Made by a program: the position numbers and the translations under genes
From: Oceanobacillus massiliensis str. N'diop
Lineage (GTDB): Bacteria > Bacillota > Bacilli > Bacillales > Amphibacillaceae
DNA length: 64,000 bases
Assembly (NCBI RefSeq): GCF_000285495.1
Contig: NZ_HE610977.1
Coordinates: forward strand, 611,018-675,017
Direction: 5' to 3'
The notes under the pieces: model-generated
Seen by the model: only the letters and a program-made list of their open reading frames with translations
Told to the model about the DNA's origin: nothing
The model's database searches: none
Part shown: positions 34,650-43,363 of the stretch, piece by piece
Layout: every line of letters begins with the position of its first letter
How positions within the stretch are numbered: the stretch's first letter is position 1

Positions 34650-35101
34650 GGCTGTTTTCTCAAAGATAGTTGTTTTTCATAAAATATATTAACTGCGAAG
34701 TAACAGACTCAGCCGATTTCCGCTCCGGGCAGTCGCTTTCCGCGGGCACCGCTTCAGCTTCCTCGGAAGAAATCCACTTCCTGCGGGATCTTCAGCTGCT
34801 GCTTTTCCCGCTGGAGTCGACTGCCCTGCGCTCCAATCCATCAGCTTAATAATTGAATATTAGTAATTGGATTGAGAAAGCCTAATCACAACGCAGGAAA
34901 TACACGAAGACTCCTGCGGGAAAAGCGAAGACGCTAAGACCCCACAGAGAGCGAACTTTGCGAGCGAGGAGGCTTAGCGCGAGCCCGCGGAAAGCGCAGT
35001 GTATTTCCGGAGTGGAGATAAAGGACCAATCATTTCTTGTTACGTCACAGTTTCCATCAAATATAAAATTAGAAATAACAACAATTCTTACGAAAAGAGC
35101 C
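34650..35101. mobile_element. Complete copy of large paired-unit repeat (452 bp) with 8-bp TSD
   Basis: Begins GGCTGTTTTC and ends GAAAAGAGCC, imperfect terminal inverted repeats, and is flanked by a perfect direct repeat TAATTAAA (34642-34649 and 35102-35109). Unit B closing stem is GGGCAGTCG 34727-34735 / CGACTGCCC 34818-34826; unit A closing stem is GGAAATACAC 34896-34905 / GTGTATTTCC 34999-35008. No transposase ORF. GGCT-starting ends with 8-bp duplications are features of ISL3-family elements (recalled, not searched). Confidence 0.88.
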
Positions 35102-35149
35102 TAATTAAATTACCTTTAATCCAAGGATACAGAGTAGATTATTGTCCAG

Positions 35150-35335
35150 CAAAAAACAGAGACAAAGCGGTTGGTGCAAGCTTTGGCAGATAATAATTGA
35201 ATTACATATCCCCCGATTGCATGCAGCAATCCATGAACGGATTACATACAATGAGAGGGTGAATTCATTTCACCAATCAGGGTGGTAACGCGGAGTGAAG
35301 CTTCGTCCCTATTCAGGGACGGGGCTTTTTATTAT
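35150..35335 (+). ncRNA. T-box riboswitch, probably tyrosine-type
   Basis: Conserved antiterminator T-box AGGGTGGTAACGCGG at 35279-35293, Stem I elements AGAGAC (about 35158) and GGTTGGTGCAAGC (35169-35181), and a terminator after the T-box. In the Stem I 3' side, GAATTACATA contains TAC (35203-35205) as a candidate Tyr specifier; other triplets cannot be ruled out. Controls the NhaC-family gene downstream in response to uncharged tRNA. Confidence 0.85.
35299..35334 (+). terminator. T-box terminator
   Basis: GTCCCT / AGGGAC core extended by AAGC / GCTT and trailing TTTTT; mutually exclusive with the T-box antiterminator. Confidence 0.9.
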
Positions 35336-35356
35336 TTTCAAGAAGGAGGAAACATC

Positions 35357-36724
35357 ATGATTCCAATAAGTCCAAGACATCGTCCTTCCATCATGGAAGC
35401 AATCCTATTCTTTCTTTGTACGGTAGGTTTAATCAGCTATTTCATCATTGGTCTGGAAACAGTCCCACACATCCCCATACTGCTGGGAACGCTGGCCCTA
35501 ATCGCATATGGACTTATGAAACAGATACCTTTTAAGGATTTACAGGCAGCAATGATTGCCGGGGCAAATTCCGGAATGGGGGCAATATTTCTCTTCTTTC
35601 TCATTGGAATACTAATTAGCAGCTGGATGATTAGTGGAACGATCCCAGCTTTAATCAATACCGGCTTTTCTGTTATAGGCAGCACTTGGTTTTATGGAAT
35701 CGTTTTTGCTGTTACTGCCATTATCGGTGTAGCCCTCGGGAGTTCTCTGACAACCTCTGCAACCGTTGGTGTTGCGTTTATTGGGATGTCGGTTGCGATG
35801 GATGCTGAGCTGGCAATAACGGCAGGAGCCATTGTTTCCGGGGCGTTTTTCGGCGATAAAATGTCTCCATTATCCGATACAACCAATCTGGCATCAAGCA
35901 TTGTTGGTGTGGATTTATTTGAACATATCAAGCATATTGGTCTTACAACTATTCCGGCATTTATAATTTCACTTGTTCTTTTTATTCTTCTTTCACCAGA
36001 TGAAACGGTTTCTCTCGGAAAAGTAGAGCAATACCAAACAGCACTTCAATCGGCCGGTTTGATTCACTGGGCTTCCTGGCTACCATTAGTTGCCTTGGTT
36101 ATTTGTACCATATTTAAAATCCCCGCATTTATTTCGCTTGCAGTCAGCAGTATACTTGCCACATTATCGGCAAGCTTCACGAGTGGAATCGGCTGGTTGG
36201 AAATCTGGAATATTTGGTTCAATGGCTATACCGGGACAACAGACTTTGAGCCTGTGAATGAGCTATTAACAAAAGGGGGCATCAATAGCATGCTCTTTAC
36301 CATCTCGTTAGTTATCCTTGCTCTGAGCTTCGGTGGTCTTTTATTTGTCACCGGCATTCTCCCTAGCATGTTAGCCTCCTTTCAGGAAAAATTGCAAAAT
36401 GCCCGTTCGATCATTCTTTCCACTGCTGCAACGGCGATCGGTGTCAATGTGTTAATTGGTGAACAGTATTTATCGATCTTGCTGACAGGAGAAACCTATA
36501 AGGATATTTATGACAAAGCAGGTCTTACTAAAAAGTCTCTTTCACGGACGTTGGAGGATGCAGGAACAGTAATTAATCCTCTTGTTCCATGGAGTGTCTG
36601 CGGTGTTTTTATAGCGGATGTGTTAGGTGTCTCTGTACTCTCCTATCTGCCTTTTGCATTTTTCTGCCTGCTCAGTCCTGTTATCACCATCCTATTTGGA
36701 GCCAAAACAGCAAAACAGAAATAA
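35357..36724 (+). CDS. NhaC-family carrier under T-box control, probable tyrosine transporter
   Basis: 455-residue Na+/H+ antiporter NhaC-superfamily membrane protein with about 11-12 helices; motifs GALSLTTSATVGVAF-like SSLTTSATVGVAFIGM, GAIVSGAFFGDKMSPLSDTTNLA and ISLAVSSILATLSASF. The frame is open from 35282, but ATG 35357 has AAGGAGG 8 nt upstream and follows the terminator. The T-box leader implies amino-acid-starvation control. NhaC-type proteins with Tyr T-boxes have been proposed as tyrosine transporters (YheL/TyrT), and TAC in the leader fits. Substrate is inference. Confidence 0.8.
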   Translation: MIPISPRHRPSIMEAILFFLCTVGLISYFIIGLETVPHIPILLGTLALIAYGLMKQIPFKDLQAAMIAGANSGMGAIFLFFLIGILISSWMISGTIPALINTGFSVIGSTWFYGIVFAVTAIIGVALGSSLTTSATVGVAFIGMSVAMDAELAITAGAIVSGAFFGDKMSPLSDTTNLASSIVGVDLFEHIKHIGLTTIPAFIISLVLFILLSPDETVSLGKVEQYQTALQSAGLIHWASWLPLVALVICTIFKIPAFISLAVSSILATLSASFTSGIGWLEIWNIWFNGYTGTTDFEPVNELLTKGGINSMLFTISLVILALSFGGLLFVTGILPSMLASFQEKLQNARSIILSTAATAIGVNVLIGEQYLSILLTGETYKDIYDKAGLTKKSLSRTLEDAGTVINPLVPWSVCGVFIADVLGVSVLSYLPFAFFCLLSPVITILFGAKTAKQK

Positions 36725-36733
36725 ACCTAGAAA

Positions 36734-36764
36734 CAAACAGGAAGAGCACCCCTCTTCCTGTTTG
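36734..36764 (+). terminator. Terminator of the NhaC-family gene
   Basis: Perfect 13-bp arms CAAACAGGAAGAG / CTCTTCCTGTTTG, 5-nt loop, 9 bp after the stop. Confidence 0.85.
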
Positions 36765-36943
36765 CTTCGTTTTATAAGACGCAATTATGATATATCGTGA
36801 ATCGATGGTTTGTTCATCGGATAGTCGCTTTCAGATGGATAAATTATTTAAAATCCGCTGCATTTCATCAACTATAAATATGAATCAGCAGCAATTATAA
36901 AAATAAACTCTTCACTCGCCATTTACTTTCTCCCAAGAAAAAA

Positions 36944-36967
36944 AGGTTCCCCACTTAAGAGAAACCT
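36944..36967 (-). terminator. Terminator of mapB
   Basis: AGGTT / AACCT-type stem with flanking pairing; on the minus strand followed by TTTTTTTC. Confidence 0.7.
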
Positions 36968-37023
36968 CAAAATCTTATTGCTTACACTATTATCCTATAA
37001 CCCTCATCAATTCCTTTTAAATG

Positions 37024-37779
37024 TTATTCTTTATCCTGATCCGTTATAATGAGGGGTCCCTCTTTGGTTATGACAATCTGATGTTCGTATTGTGCAGAGC
37101 GACCCTGGTCGATTGTTCTTGCTGTCCAGCCATTATCATCCATTTGGCTTTCCCATGTTCCTTCATTTATCATTGGTTCAATGGTAATAACCATACCTTC
37201 TTTCAGGCGAAGGCCTTTGTTTGGTAAGCCATAATGCGGTACATGCGGATCTTCATGAATTGTTGGCCCAATTCCATGACCTGTAAAATCACGCACGACA
37301 GAAAAGCCTTCACCTTCTGCATATGTCTGAATGGCATGACCGATATCGCCAATCCGATTGCCTGCCTGTGCCTGTTCTATCCCTTTATAAAGAGCAGTCT
37401 TTGTTACATCCATCAGACGTTTGCCTACTGCATCAATATTGCCTACTGCATAGGTCCATGCTGAATCGGCAAGACCGCCATTCAGATTCACAACCATATC
37501 AATCGTTACGATGTCGCCATCCTTTAATGGCTCATTATTCGGAAATCCATGGCAGATTTCATCGTTAACAGATGCACAGATGGCATACGGGTAACCGTTG
37601 TATCCTTTTTGCTCTGGTGTTGCACCATGTTCAGCCATGAATTTTTCTGCAAATGCATCTATTTCCAAGGTCGTGATTCCCGGTTTTATCATTTTGGCAA
37701 TCTCTTTATGACATGCAACAAGAATGTCACCTGCTTGCTGCATCTGTTCCAATTCTCTTTTACTTTTCCTTGTGATCAT
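37024..37779 (-). CDS. mapB: Methionine aminopeptidase, type I (MapB-like)
   Basis: Removes the initiator Met from nascent proteins. All five metal ligands of the pita-bread fold are in place: D in DIVTIDMVVN, D in GGLADSAWT, H in GHGIGPTIHE, E in TIEPM and E in YEHQIVIT. The frame extends to 37842, but ATG 37779 has AAAGGAA about 9 nt upstream and gives MITRKSKRELEQMQQAG (251 aa). It stands alone, not in the ribosomal-protein operon, so it corresponds to the second enzyme, B. subtilis YflG/MapB. Confidence 0.92.
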   Translation of the reverse strand: MITRKSKRELEQMQQAGDILVACHKEIAKMIKPGITTLEIDAFAEKFMAEHGATPEQKGYNGYPYAICASVNDEICHGFPNNEPLKDGDIVTIDMVVNLNGGLADSAWTYAVGNIDAVGKRLMDVTKTALYKGIEQAQAGNRIGDIGHAIQTYAEGEGFSVVRDFTGHGIGPTIHEDPHVPHYGLPNKGLRLKEGMVITIEPMINEGTWESQMDDNGWTARTIDQGRSAQYEHQIVITKEGPLIITDQDKE

Positions 37780-38000
37780 AAATAAACTTCCTTTCTTATG
37801 TGTGTCACCATGTATCAACAGTCTATATAGCAAAGCAATCATTAAATCAGTAAAATATCCAAATTAAAGTGTATCATAAAACACCGACAAATACAGTAAC
37901 GAAACACTCCTAAATAAGGCTGAGGCAATGTACTGGCCTGCTTACTTCTTCACTTATTATGATTATTCGATTATGTATGTACCCCATAGCATAAATAAAG

Positions 38001-38021
38001 GCAGCGGAATTGACCCGCTGC
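38001..38021 (-). terminator. Terminator of the YjcZ gene
   Basis: GCAGCGG / CCGCTGC stem with a 7-nt loop; minus strand continues CTTTATTTAT. Confidence 0.85.
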
Positions 38022-38033
38022 GCTTTTGTTTAC

Positions 38034-38153
38034 TTAACAGTATCCCCCACCGTATCCGCCAGTATATGCAGTACCGATGATTATTAATAAAATGAATAAT
38101 ACGACCAGCAATGCGAAACCGCTTGATCCGAAATCTGAACCTTCTTTACTCAT
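38034..38153 (-). CDS. YjcZ family sporulation protein
   Basis: 39-residue peptide, MSKEGSDFGSSGFALLVVLF followed by ILLIIIGTAYTGGYGGGYC. It has one membrane helix (about 13-29) and a Gly/Tyr-rich tail ending in Cys, the hallmark of YjcZ/YhjR-type spore peptides. GAGGAGGG lies 6 nt before ATG, and a terminator follows the stop. Too short for most gene callers. Probably a spore or forespore membrane component. Confidence 0.9.
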   Translation of the reverse strand: MSKEGSDFGSSGFALLVVLFILLIIIGTAYTGGYGGGYC

Positions 38154-38235
38154 TCTGTTCCCTCCTCTATTTTCGAGACTACTTTACTTTATGCTGAGTC
38201 TTTAAAATGGGGAGGGCTATTTGCTTATTTATTTA

Positions 38236-38425
38236 GGCTCTTTTCAAAAGTATTGATGATTCTAATATTCTCAGGCTGACATTTTCAGTTTTCTCGGGTG
38301 CAAGGGAACAAGGGAGTAATCGTATGTAGTACACTGGCTTAGCGAGAGGCCGCGAAATGCACAGTGTGTTTCCATAGTGGGGATAGATCTCATCCCATGT
38401 TACCTCGCAGTTTATAAATTTTGTG
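38236..38425. repeat. Decayed remnant of the large repeat element
   Basis: Starts with the terminal sequence GGCTCTTTTC, then jumps to A-unit landmarks: GTACACTGGCTTAGCGAGAG, CCGCGAAATGCACAGTGTG, TTTCCATAGTGGGGATAGAT. It ends with the sub-terminal GTTACCTCGCAGTTTATAA. The B unit and half of A are deleted. Confidence 0.7.
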
Positions 38426-38457
38426 TCATGAAACAACAATGATTTAACAAAATGGAG

Positions 38458-39213
38458 CTACAAATAATTCTTTACGTTATAGATTTTTCCATTTTTAATA
38501 TTCTCGTCTGTCACAATATCAACGAGAACGCCACCAATGTGATCCGTATCCTTTAACAGATCTTGCTCTTTATATCCTTTGAATGTTTCCACTCTGGAGA
38601 ATTCTGATACAGAACTGGAACGGATTTTTTCCTGCATCCCTGTATCCATAATTCCCGGATTGAATGCAATCACCTTATTATCGGTTTTCAGCTCTTGCTG
38701 TTCAAGGGCTGCCGTTTTGGTATACATATTTATGCTTGCTTTCGTGCTGCAGTAGGCACTCCATCCGGAGACCGGTGATTCGGCGGCTCCTGAAGTGATG
38801 TTTGCAGTAATGAGCGGAACACCCTTTTCAGTTGCTTTCCCCAAGAAGTAATTCGTAATTGCCATAGGTGCAATGGTATTTACATGGACATGCCTCACCA
38901 ATTCATCTGTCTTAATGTTTAAAGATTGTTCAATAGGTTCTACAACGCCTGCATTATTGATCAGATAAATTGCAGTGGTATCTTCTGTGAAAATTATCTT
39001 ACTGATTTCATGACAAGTTTGGTCCAATATTTGACTGTTTCCAAGATCACAAGGAATATGTTTAAACATCATATGATTTTCTTTTGCTATCGCAGCTAAA
39101 TGATCATTTGCGGTTCGTGACAATCCAATGACATGTACATCAGATTCGAGAAACAATTGAGCTATCGATTCACCGAGCCCCCTAGAGGAACCTGTTACAA
39201 TGGCATATTTCAT
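38458..39213 (-). CDS. yueD: SDR-family benzil reductase-like protein YueD
   Basis: NADPH-dependent short-chain dehydrogenase (251 aa), like B. subtilis YueD ((S)-benzoin-forming benzil reductase) and sepiapterin reductases. It has the cofactor motif TGSSRGLGESIA (about 7-18), NNAGVVEP (about 88), and catalytic Ser in ITSGAA with YxxxK in YCSTK (about 155). GTG 39222 is in frame; ATG 39213 gives MKYAIVTGSS and fits the family. The natural substrate is unknown. Confidence 0.85.
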   Translation of the reverse strand: MKYAIVTGSSRGLGESIAQLFLESDVHVIGLSRTANDHLAAIAKENHMMFKHIPCDLGNSQILDQTCHEISKIIFTEDTTAIYLINNAGVVEPIEQSLNIKTDELVRHVHVNTIAPMAITNYFLGKATEKGVPLITANITSGAAESPVSGWSAYCSTKASINMYTKTAALEQQELKTDNKVIAFNPGIMDTGMQEKIRSSSVSEFSRVETFKGYKEQDLLKDTDHIGGVLVDIVTDENIKNGKIYNVKNYL

Positions 39214-39241
39214 CCTATCCACCCTATTCTGCTATTTAAGT

Positions 39242-39281
39242 AAAATACCCCGAATCCGATTCTCAGAAACAGGGTATTTAA
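39242..39281 (-). terminator. Terminator of the M20 dipeptidase gene
   Basis: AAATACCC / GGGTATTT arms with partial inner pairing, about 30 bp after the stop. Confidence 0.65.
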
Positions 39282-39312
39282 ATTAGTTATTCTTGTTTTA
39301 TGGACGACTTCT

Positions 39313-40680
39313 TTAGTTCTTTACTCCATCCCAATAATAGATAAGTGTTTCCATGCCTTTATCAAAGCTGTCCAATGGAAAGCTTTCATTTGGTGAATGA
39401 AGACGGTCTTCAGGTGTGCCGAATCCCAATAGCACAATTGGAATATGATAGATTGCTTCAATCCATTCGACTACAGGAATCGATCCACCCATTCTTAGGT
39501 AGACGGTATCTTTTCCAAATGCCTTTGTATAACTGCTGGCAGCTTTTTCGATCAGTGGGTGTGTTGGTTCCACTTTGTAAGCTTTTGCTGATAGTTTTTC
39601 TTTTTTCACTTCTACAGTAATTCCAGATGGAGCAGCTTTATTGATATGATCCTCCAATAATTGCTGGATTTTCTCAGGGTCCTGTCCTGGAACAAGACGG
39701 CAGGTGATTTTCGCAGTGGCTGAGGAAGGGATAATAGTTTTTGTCCCTTCACCTTGATAGCCACCATATATCCCGTTGATTTCAAATGTTGGGCGGCCCA
39801 TTGTATGCTCTTTTGGTGTATAGCCTGCTTCGGACACTGTCTCCGGAACTCCAGTTGCCGTAACAAAGTCTTCCCCAGGCGCCTTCTCCATTAATTTTCT
39901 TTCCTCGTCATCCAATGGTTCGACATCATCATAGAAGCCATCGACTGTGACTACTTCATTTTCGTCTTTCATGGAAGCAAGAATATGACTGAGAGCGATG
40001 ATCGGATTCCGTATTGCGCCACCATACATTCCTGAATGCAGATCATGATCTGGTCCATTTACCGTAATTTCTATACCAGTAAAACCTTTTAATCCATATA
40101 GGATTGTTGGCTGGTTTTTCTCAGCCATGCCAGAATCGGAAATCACAGCAAAGTCAGCTTGAAACTTTTCTTGCTTCTCATTAAGAATGCGATAAAGATT
40201 CTCACTGCCGATTTCTTCCTCTCCCTCGATACATACTTTTACGTTGATTGGAAGCTTTCCTTCTGTCTTCATATACGCTTCAAACACGGCCAAGTGCATA
40301 AAGACCTGTCCTTTATCATCACTTGATCCGCGTGCATAAAGCCTGCCATCTCTTACCTCGGGTTTAAATGGATCGCTTTCCCATAACTCAATCGGTTCCG
40401 CCGGCTGTACATCATAATGGCCGTAGAACAGTACAGTTGGAGCGTCCTTGCCTGCACCATTGTATTCCCCATAAACAAGTGGATGCCCCTCCGTCTCCTG
40501 CTTTTCTACATTTTCAAAACCGATATCATTCAAATATGTAATAATGAAATCTGCAGCATTGCTTACATCTTTTTGATAGCTGCTGTCGGTGCTTACACTT
40601 GGAATCGATAGAAAATCATTCAATTTTCCAAGGAGGGTCTCCCGGTTTTCTTTTATATATTGCAATGCTTTTTCGCTCAT
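39313..40680 (-). CDS. M20-family dipeptidase
   Basis: Zinc metallopeptidase of the M20/CNDP-like group (455 aa). Metal and catalytic residues are visible in FYGHYDVQP (His, Asp), GSSDDKGQ (bridging Asp), EGEEEIGS (catalytic Glu pair) and RLHSPNES near the C-terminus. A dimerisation lobe is inserted at about 190-340. Cytosolic, with no signal peptide, probably hydrolysing dipeptides. GGAGG lies about 8 nt before ATG. It lies upstream of yueD on the same strand but has its own terminator. Confidence 0.9.
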   Translation of the reverse strand: MSEKALQYIKENRETLLGKLNDFLSIPSVSTDSSYQKDVSNAADFIITYLNDIGFENVEKQETEGHPLVYGEYNGAGKDAPTVLFYGHYDVQPAEPIELWESDPFKPEVRDGRLYARGSSDDKGQVFMHLAVFEAYMKTEGKLPINVKVCIEGEEEIGSENLYRILNEKQEKFQADFAVISDSGMAEKNQPTILYGLKGFTGIEITVNGPDHDLHSGMYGGAIRNPIIALSHILASMKDENEVVTVDGFYDDVEPLDDEERKLMEKAPGEDFVTATGVPETVSEAGYTPKEHTMGRPTFEINGIYGGYQGEGTKTIIPSSATAKITCRLVPGQDPEKIQQLLEDHINKAAPSGITVEVKKEKLSAKAYKVEPTHPLIEKAASSYTKAFGKDTVYLRMGGSIPVVEWIEAIYHIPIVLLGFGTPEDRLHSPNESFPLDSFDKGMETLIYYWDGVKN

Positions 40681-40738
40681 TTGCCATTCCTCCAGTTCGT
40701 TTTAATTAATTTCATTTTAGCATAACAGAAATTAAAAA

Positions 40739-40769
40739 GGACAATCCATTGAAAAGGAATGTCCCCATT
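40739..40769 (-). terminator. Terminator of the yrrT-luxS-mccAB operon
   Basis: GGACAATCC / GGAATGTCC arms (one mismatch); minus strand followed by TTTTTAATTT. Confidence 0.82.
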
Positions 40770-40771
40770 AA

Positions 40772-41905
40772 TTAAGCCAAAGCAGCTTCCAAGTCTTCAA
40801 TCAAGTCCTCTGCGTCTTCAATCCCAATAGAAATGCGAATCAATCCATCCGTTATTCCAAGCTCTTTCCTTCTGGCAGCCGGAATGGAGGCGTGAGTCAT
40901 TTTAGCAGGCAATGAAATCAGACTTTCCACCGCTCCCAGGCTCTCAGCGAGAGTAAAATAGTTCACTGCGGCAAGTACTTTTTCTGCTGCCTTTCCACTG
41001 CCGACATCGAATGACACCATCCCTCCGAATCCAGCAGCCTGTTTAGAGGCAACTTCGTGTCCTGGATGACTTTCAAGACCAGGGTAATAAATGGTTGGCA
41101 CTTTTTCATGGCTCTCCAGGAAAGAAACAATCTTCCGTGTATTTGCTTCAATTGCCTCCATGCGCAATGCCAATGTTTTGATACCCCGCATTAGCAGCCA
41201 GGAATCTTGGGGGCCGAGAACTGCTCCAACAGCATTCTGGATAAAATAGATCTCTTGCGCGAGTTCTTCTGTATTCACAACAACGAGCCCTGCAACTACA
41301 TCGCTATGACCGCCAATATACTTTGTTGCACTATGCAATACAATATCTGCGCCCAGCTCTAGCGGTCGCTGCCAATAAGGGGTTGCAAAGGTATTATCAA
41401 CAATCAACAATAAACCGTGCTTTTTGGCAATCTCTGACATCTTTTGGATATCCGTGATTTTAAGCAACGGATTGGTAGGGGTTTCTACATAGATGGCTTT
41501 TGTATGCTCATTGATTGCCGTCTCAACAGAAGCGGGAGAACTTGTATCTGTAAAGGTATGTTCCAATTTCAATCGGTTCAATACCTTTGTTATCAAACGA
41601 TAGGAACCACCATACACATCATCGGTCATTATGATATGGTCTTCTGAATCAAACAGCATCATGACAGAGGTAATAGCAGCCATCCCGGAACCAAATGCGG
41701 CTCCGGCTTTCCCGTTTTCCAATTCAGCGATTACCGTTTCCAGGGCGTGCCTGGTCGGATTACCCGTTCTTGAATATTCATAGCCGCGATGATTGCCCGC
41801 ACTATCCTGCTTATACGTACTTACCTGATAAATTGGAACCGACACAGCACCTGTTTGCTTCTCGCCTGTTATGCCGCTATGAATCATCTTCGTTTTTGCT
41901 CTCAC
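40772..41905 (-). CDS. mccB: Cystathionine gamma-lyase / homocysteine gamma-lyase MccB
   Basis: PLP enzyme of reverse transsulfuration, cleaving cystathionine to cysteine. Cys/Met-metabolism fold of 377 aa: EYSRTGNPTRHALE, AFGSGMAA, the PLP lysine in LHSATKYIGGHSDVVAG (about residue 195), and the C-terminal IRISIGIEDAEDLIEDL. The start is GTG 41905, giving MRAKTKMIHSG like B. subtilis MccB (YrhB), with GGGAG right after the mccA stop. Last gene of the operon. Confidence 0.94.
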   Translation of the reverse strand: MRAKTKMIHSGITGEKQTGAVSVPIYQVSTYKQDSAGNHRGYEYSRTGNPTRHALETVIAELENGKAGAAFGSGMAAITSVMMLFDSEDHIIMTDDVYGGSYRLITKVLNRLKLEHTFTDTSSPASVETAINEHTKAIYVETPTNPLLKITDIQKMSEIAKKHGLLLIVDNTFATPYWQRPLELGADIVLHSATKYIGGHSDVVAGLVVVNTEELAQEIYFIQNAVGAVLGPQDSWLLMRGIKTLALRMEAIEANTRKIVSFLESHEKVPTIYYPGLESHPGHEVASKQAAGFGGMVSFDVGSGKAAEKVLAAVNYFTLAESLGAVESLISLPAKMTHASIPAARRKELGITDGLIRISIGIEDAEDLIEDLEAALA

Positions 41906-41920
41906 TATGATCCATCTCCC

Positions 41921-42847
41921 TTACATTTCAGTGACTTCGTATATATTCTTGCTAAGATATCGGTCACTACCATCTGGAAAAATGGTTACAATTGATCCAC
42001 CATTTGTTAATGTGCCCGCTTCCAGTAATGCAGCGTACATTACTGCACCTGAGGAACTCCCCGCCAGGACTCCTTCTCTGGAAGCTAGTTCCCTCACCAT
42101 CTGGAAAGCATGTTCATCTGAAATTGTTTGGATTTTGTCGATATAAGAAAGATCCAGGAAATCGGGAATAAACTCCATCCCAATTCCTTCCGTTCGATGA
42201 GGTCCCGGTTTCCCACCGCCGATTATCGAACCATCGGGCTCCACAATTACTGTTTTTATGGCAGGATTTTTCTCTTTTAAATACTTGGCTATCCCCATAA
42301 AGGCACCGCCAGTTCCAGCACCAGCAATAAAAACATCTATTTTCCCTTTGAGGTCTCTCCAAATTTCTGGTGCGATGGATTTATAATATGTCATTGGATT
42401 GGCAGGATTAGAAAATTGCTTCGGAGAGAAACTATTAGGAATCTCTCGCAATAATGCTGCCGTTTTGTCTATTGCACCCTTCATGCCTGTTTTCTGGGGA
42501 GTGTGGACAATTTTGGCTCCCAAAGCCTGCATCAGTTGTTGCTTCTCCTTACTAAAATGCTCTGGAACACAAAAAATAACGGATAAGTTCTTCTCTCTTG
42601 CAGCGATTGCAATTCCGATACCTGTATTACCGGCGGTCGGTTCGATAATCGTACCGCCTTCCTTAACATAGCCTTTATCTAGTGCCTCATTGATTAACTC
42701 AACGCCAAGTCTATCCTTAACACTGCCACCTGGGTTGAAATATTCGAGTTTCGCAAATAATTGAACCCCTGCAGGTAAGTCAAAATTCATGATTTCCAGC
42801 AAAGGTGTTTCACCGATCAACTCAGAAACCGATTTATAAAGAGCCAT
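41921..42847 (-). CDS. mccA: O-acetylserine-dependent cystathionine beta-synthase MccA
   Basis: PLP beta-replacement enzyme of the cysteine synthase fold (308 aa), joining homocysteine and O-acetylserine to cystathionine. PLP lysine is in NPGGSVKDRLG (about residue 43), with PTAGNTGIG, the GAGTGGAFMGIA phosphate loop and GSSSGA. Gene order with mccB and yrrT identifies it as MccA (YrhA) rather than CysK. Start ATG follows GAGAGGCG. It is 15 bp before mccB. Confidence 0.92.
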   Translation of the reverse strand: MALYKSVSELIGETPLLEIMNFDLPAGVQLFAKLEYFNPGGSVKDRLGVELINEALDKGYVKEGGTIIEPTAGNTGIGIAIAAREKNLSVIFCVPEHFSKEKQQLMQALGAKIVHTPQKTGMKGAIDKTAALLREIPNSFSPKQFSNPANPMTYYKSIAPEIWRDLKGKIDVFIAGAGTGGAFMGIAKYLKEKNPAIKTVIVEPDGSIIGGGKPGPHRTEGIGMEFIPDFLDLSYIDKIQTISDEHAFQMVRELASREGVLAGSSSGAVMYAALLEAGTLTNGGSIVTIFPDGSDRYLSKNIYEVTEM

Positions 42848-42877
42848 CCATTTCGCCTCTCTGTTTAGAAATCTCTG

Positions 42878-43339
42878 TTAGAATACTTCATGCCATTCAT
42901 TTTTATGATGGAGCATTTCCTCAGCTATCTCTTTTGCACCTTCCAGACTGTGATTTGCCGCCCAGCCGCATTGTACCTCATTGCATGCAGGAACTGCTTC
43001 AGCCTTAAGGACATCATTTAAAGTCTTTTCCAATATAATCAGAACATCATCATATTCCTCATGGTTGATGAGTGACAAATAAAATCCTGTCTGGCATCCC
43101 ATTGGTCCAATATCCAACACGGAATCGGTATAGTTGCGAATATTTTCAGCCATTAAATGCTCCAGTGAATGAAGTCCAGCCATCTCCATATATTCCTTGT
43201 TTGGCTGCTTAAAGCGGATATCATATTTATATACTTTATCCCCATTCATTCCTTCTGTAATACCCACTAGCCGTACATATGGCGCTTTTACTTTTGTATG
43301 GTCAAGGTTAAAACTTTCTACATTCATCTTTTCTGTCAT
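42878..43339 (-). CDS. luxS: S-ribosylhomocysteine lyase LuxS
   Basis: Splits S-ribosylhomocysteine to homocysteine and DPD, the autoinducer-2 precursor. The metal site HxxEH is in [14 protein letters not shown] (about residues 52-65), the catalytic Cys in [13 protein letters not shown] (about 82) and a third His is present downstream. ATG 43348 abuts GAGGAG; ATG 43339 is preferred (153 aa). It sits between yrrT and mccA, the slot held by mtnN in B. subtilis, and feeds homocysteine to MccA. Confidence 0.95.
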   Translation of the reverse strand: MTEKMNVESFNLDHTKVKAPYVRLVGITEGMNGDKVYKYDIRFKQPNKEYMEMAGLHSLEHLMAENIRNYTDSVLDIGPMGCQTGFYLSLINHEEYDDVLIILEKTLNDVLKAEAVPACNEVQCGWAANHSLEGAKEIAEEMLHHKNEWHEVF

Positions 43340-43363
43340 TTCTGTCATCTCTCCTCAGTGGCT

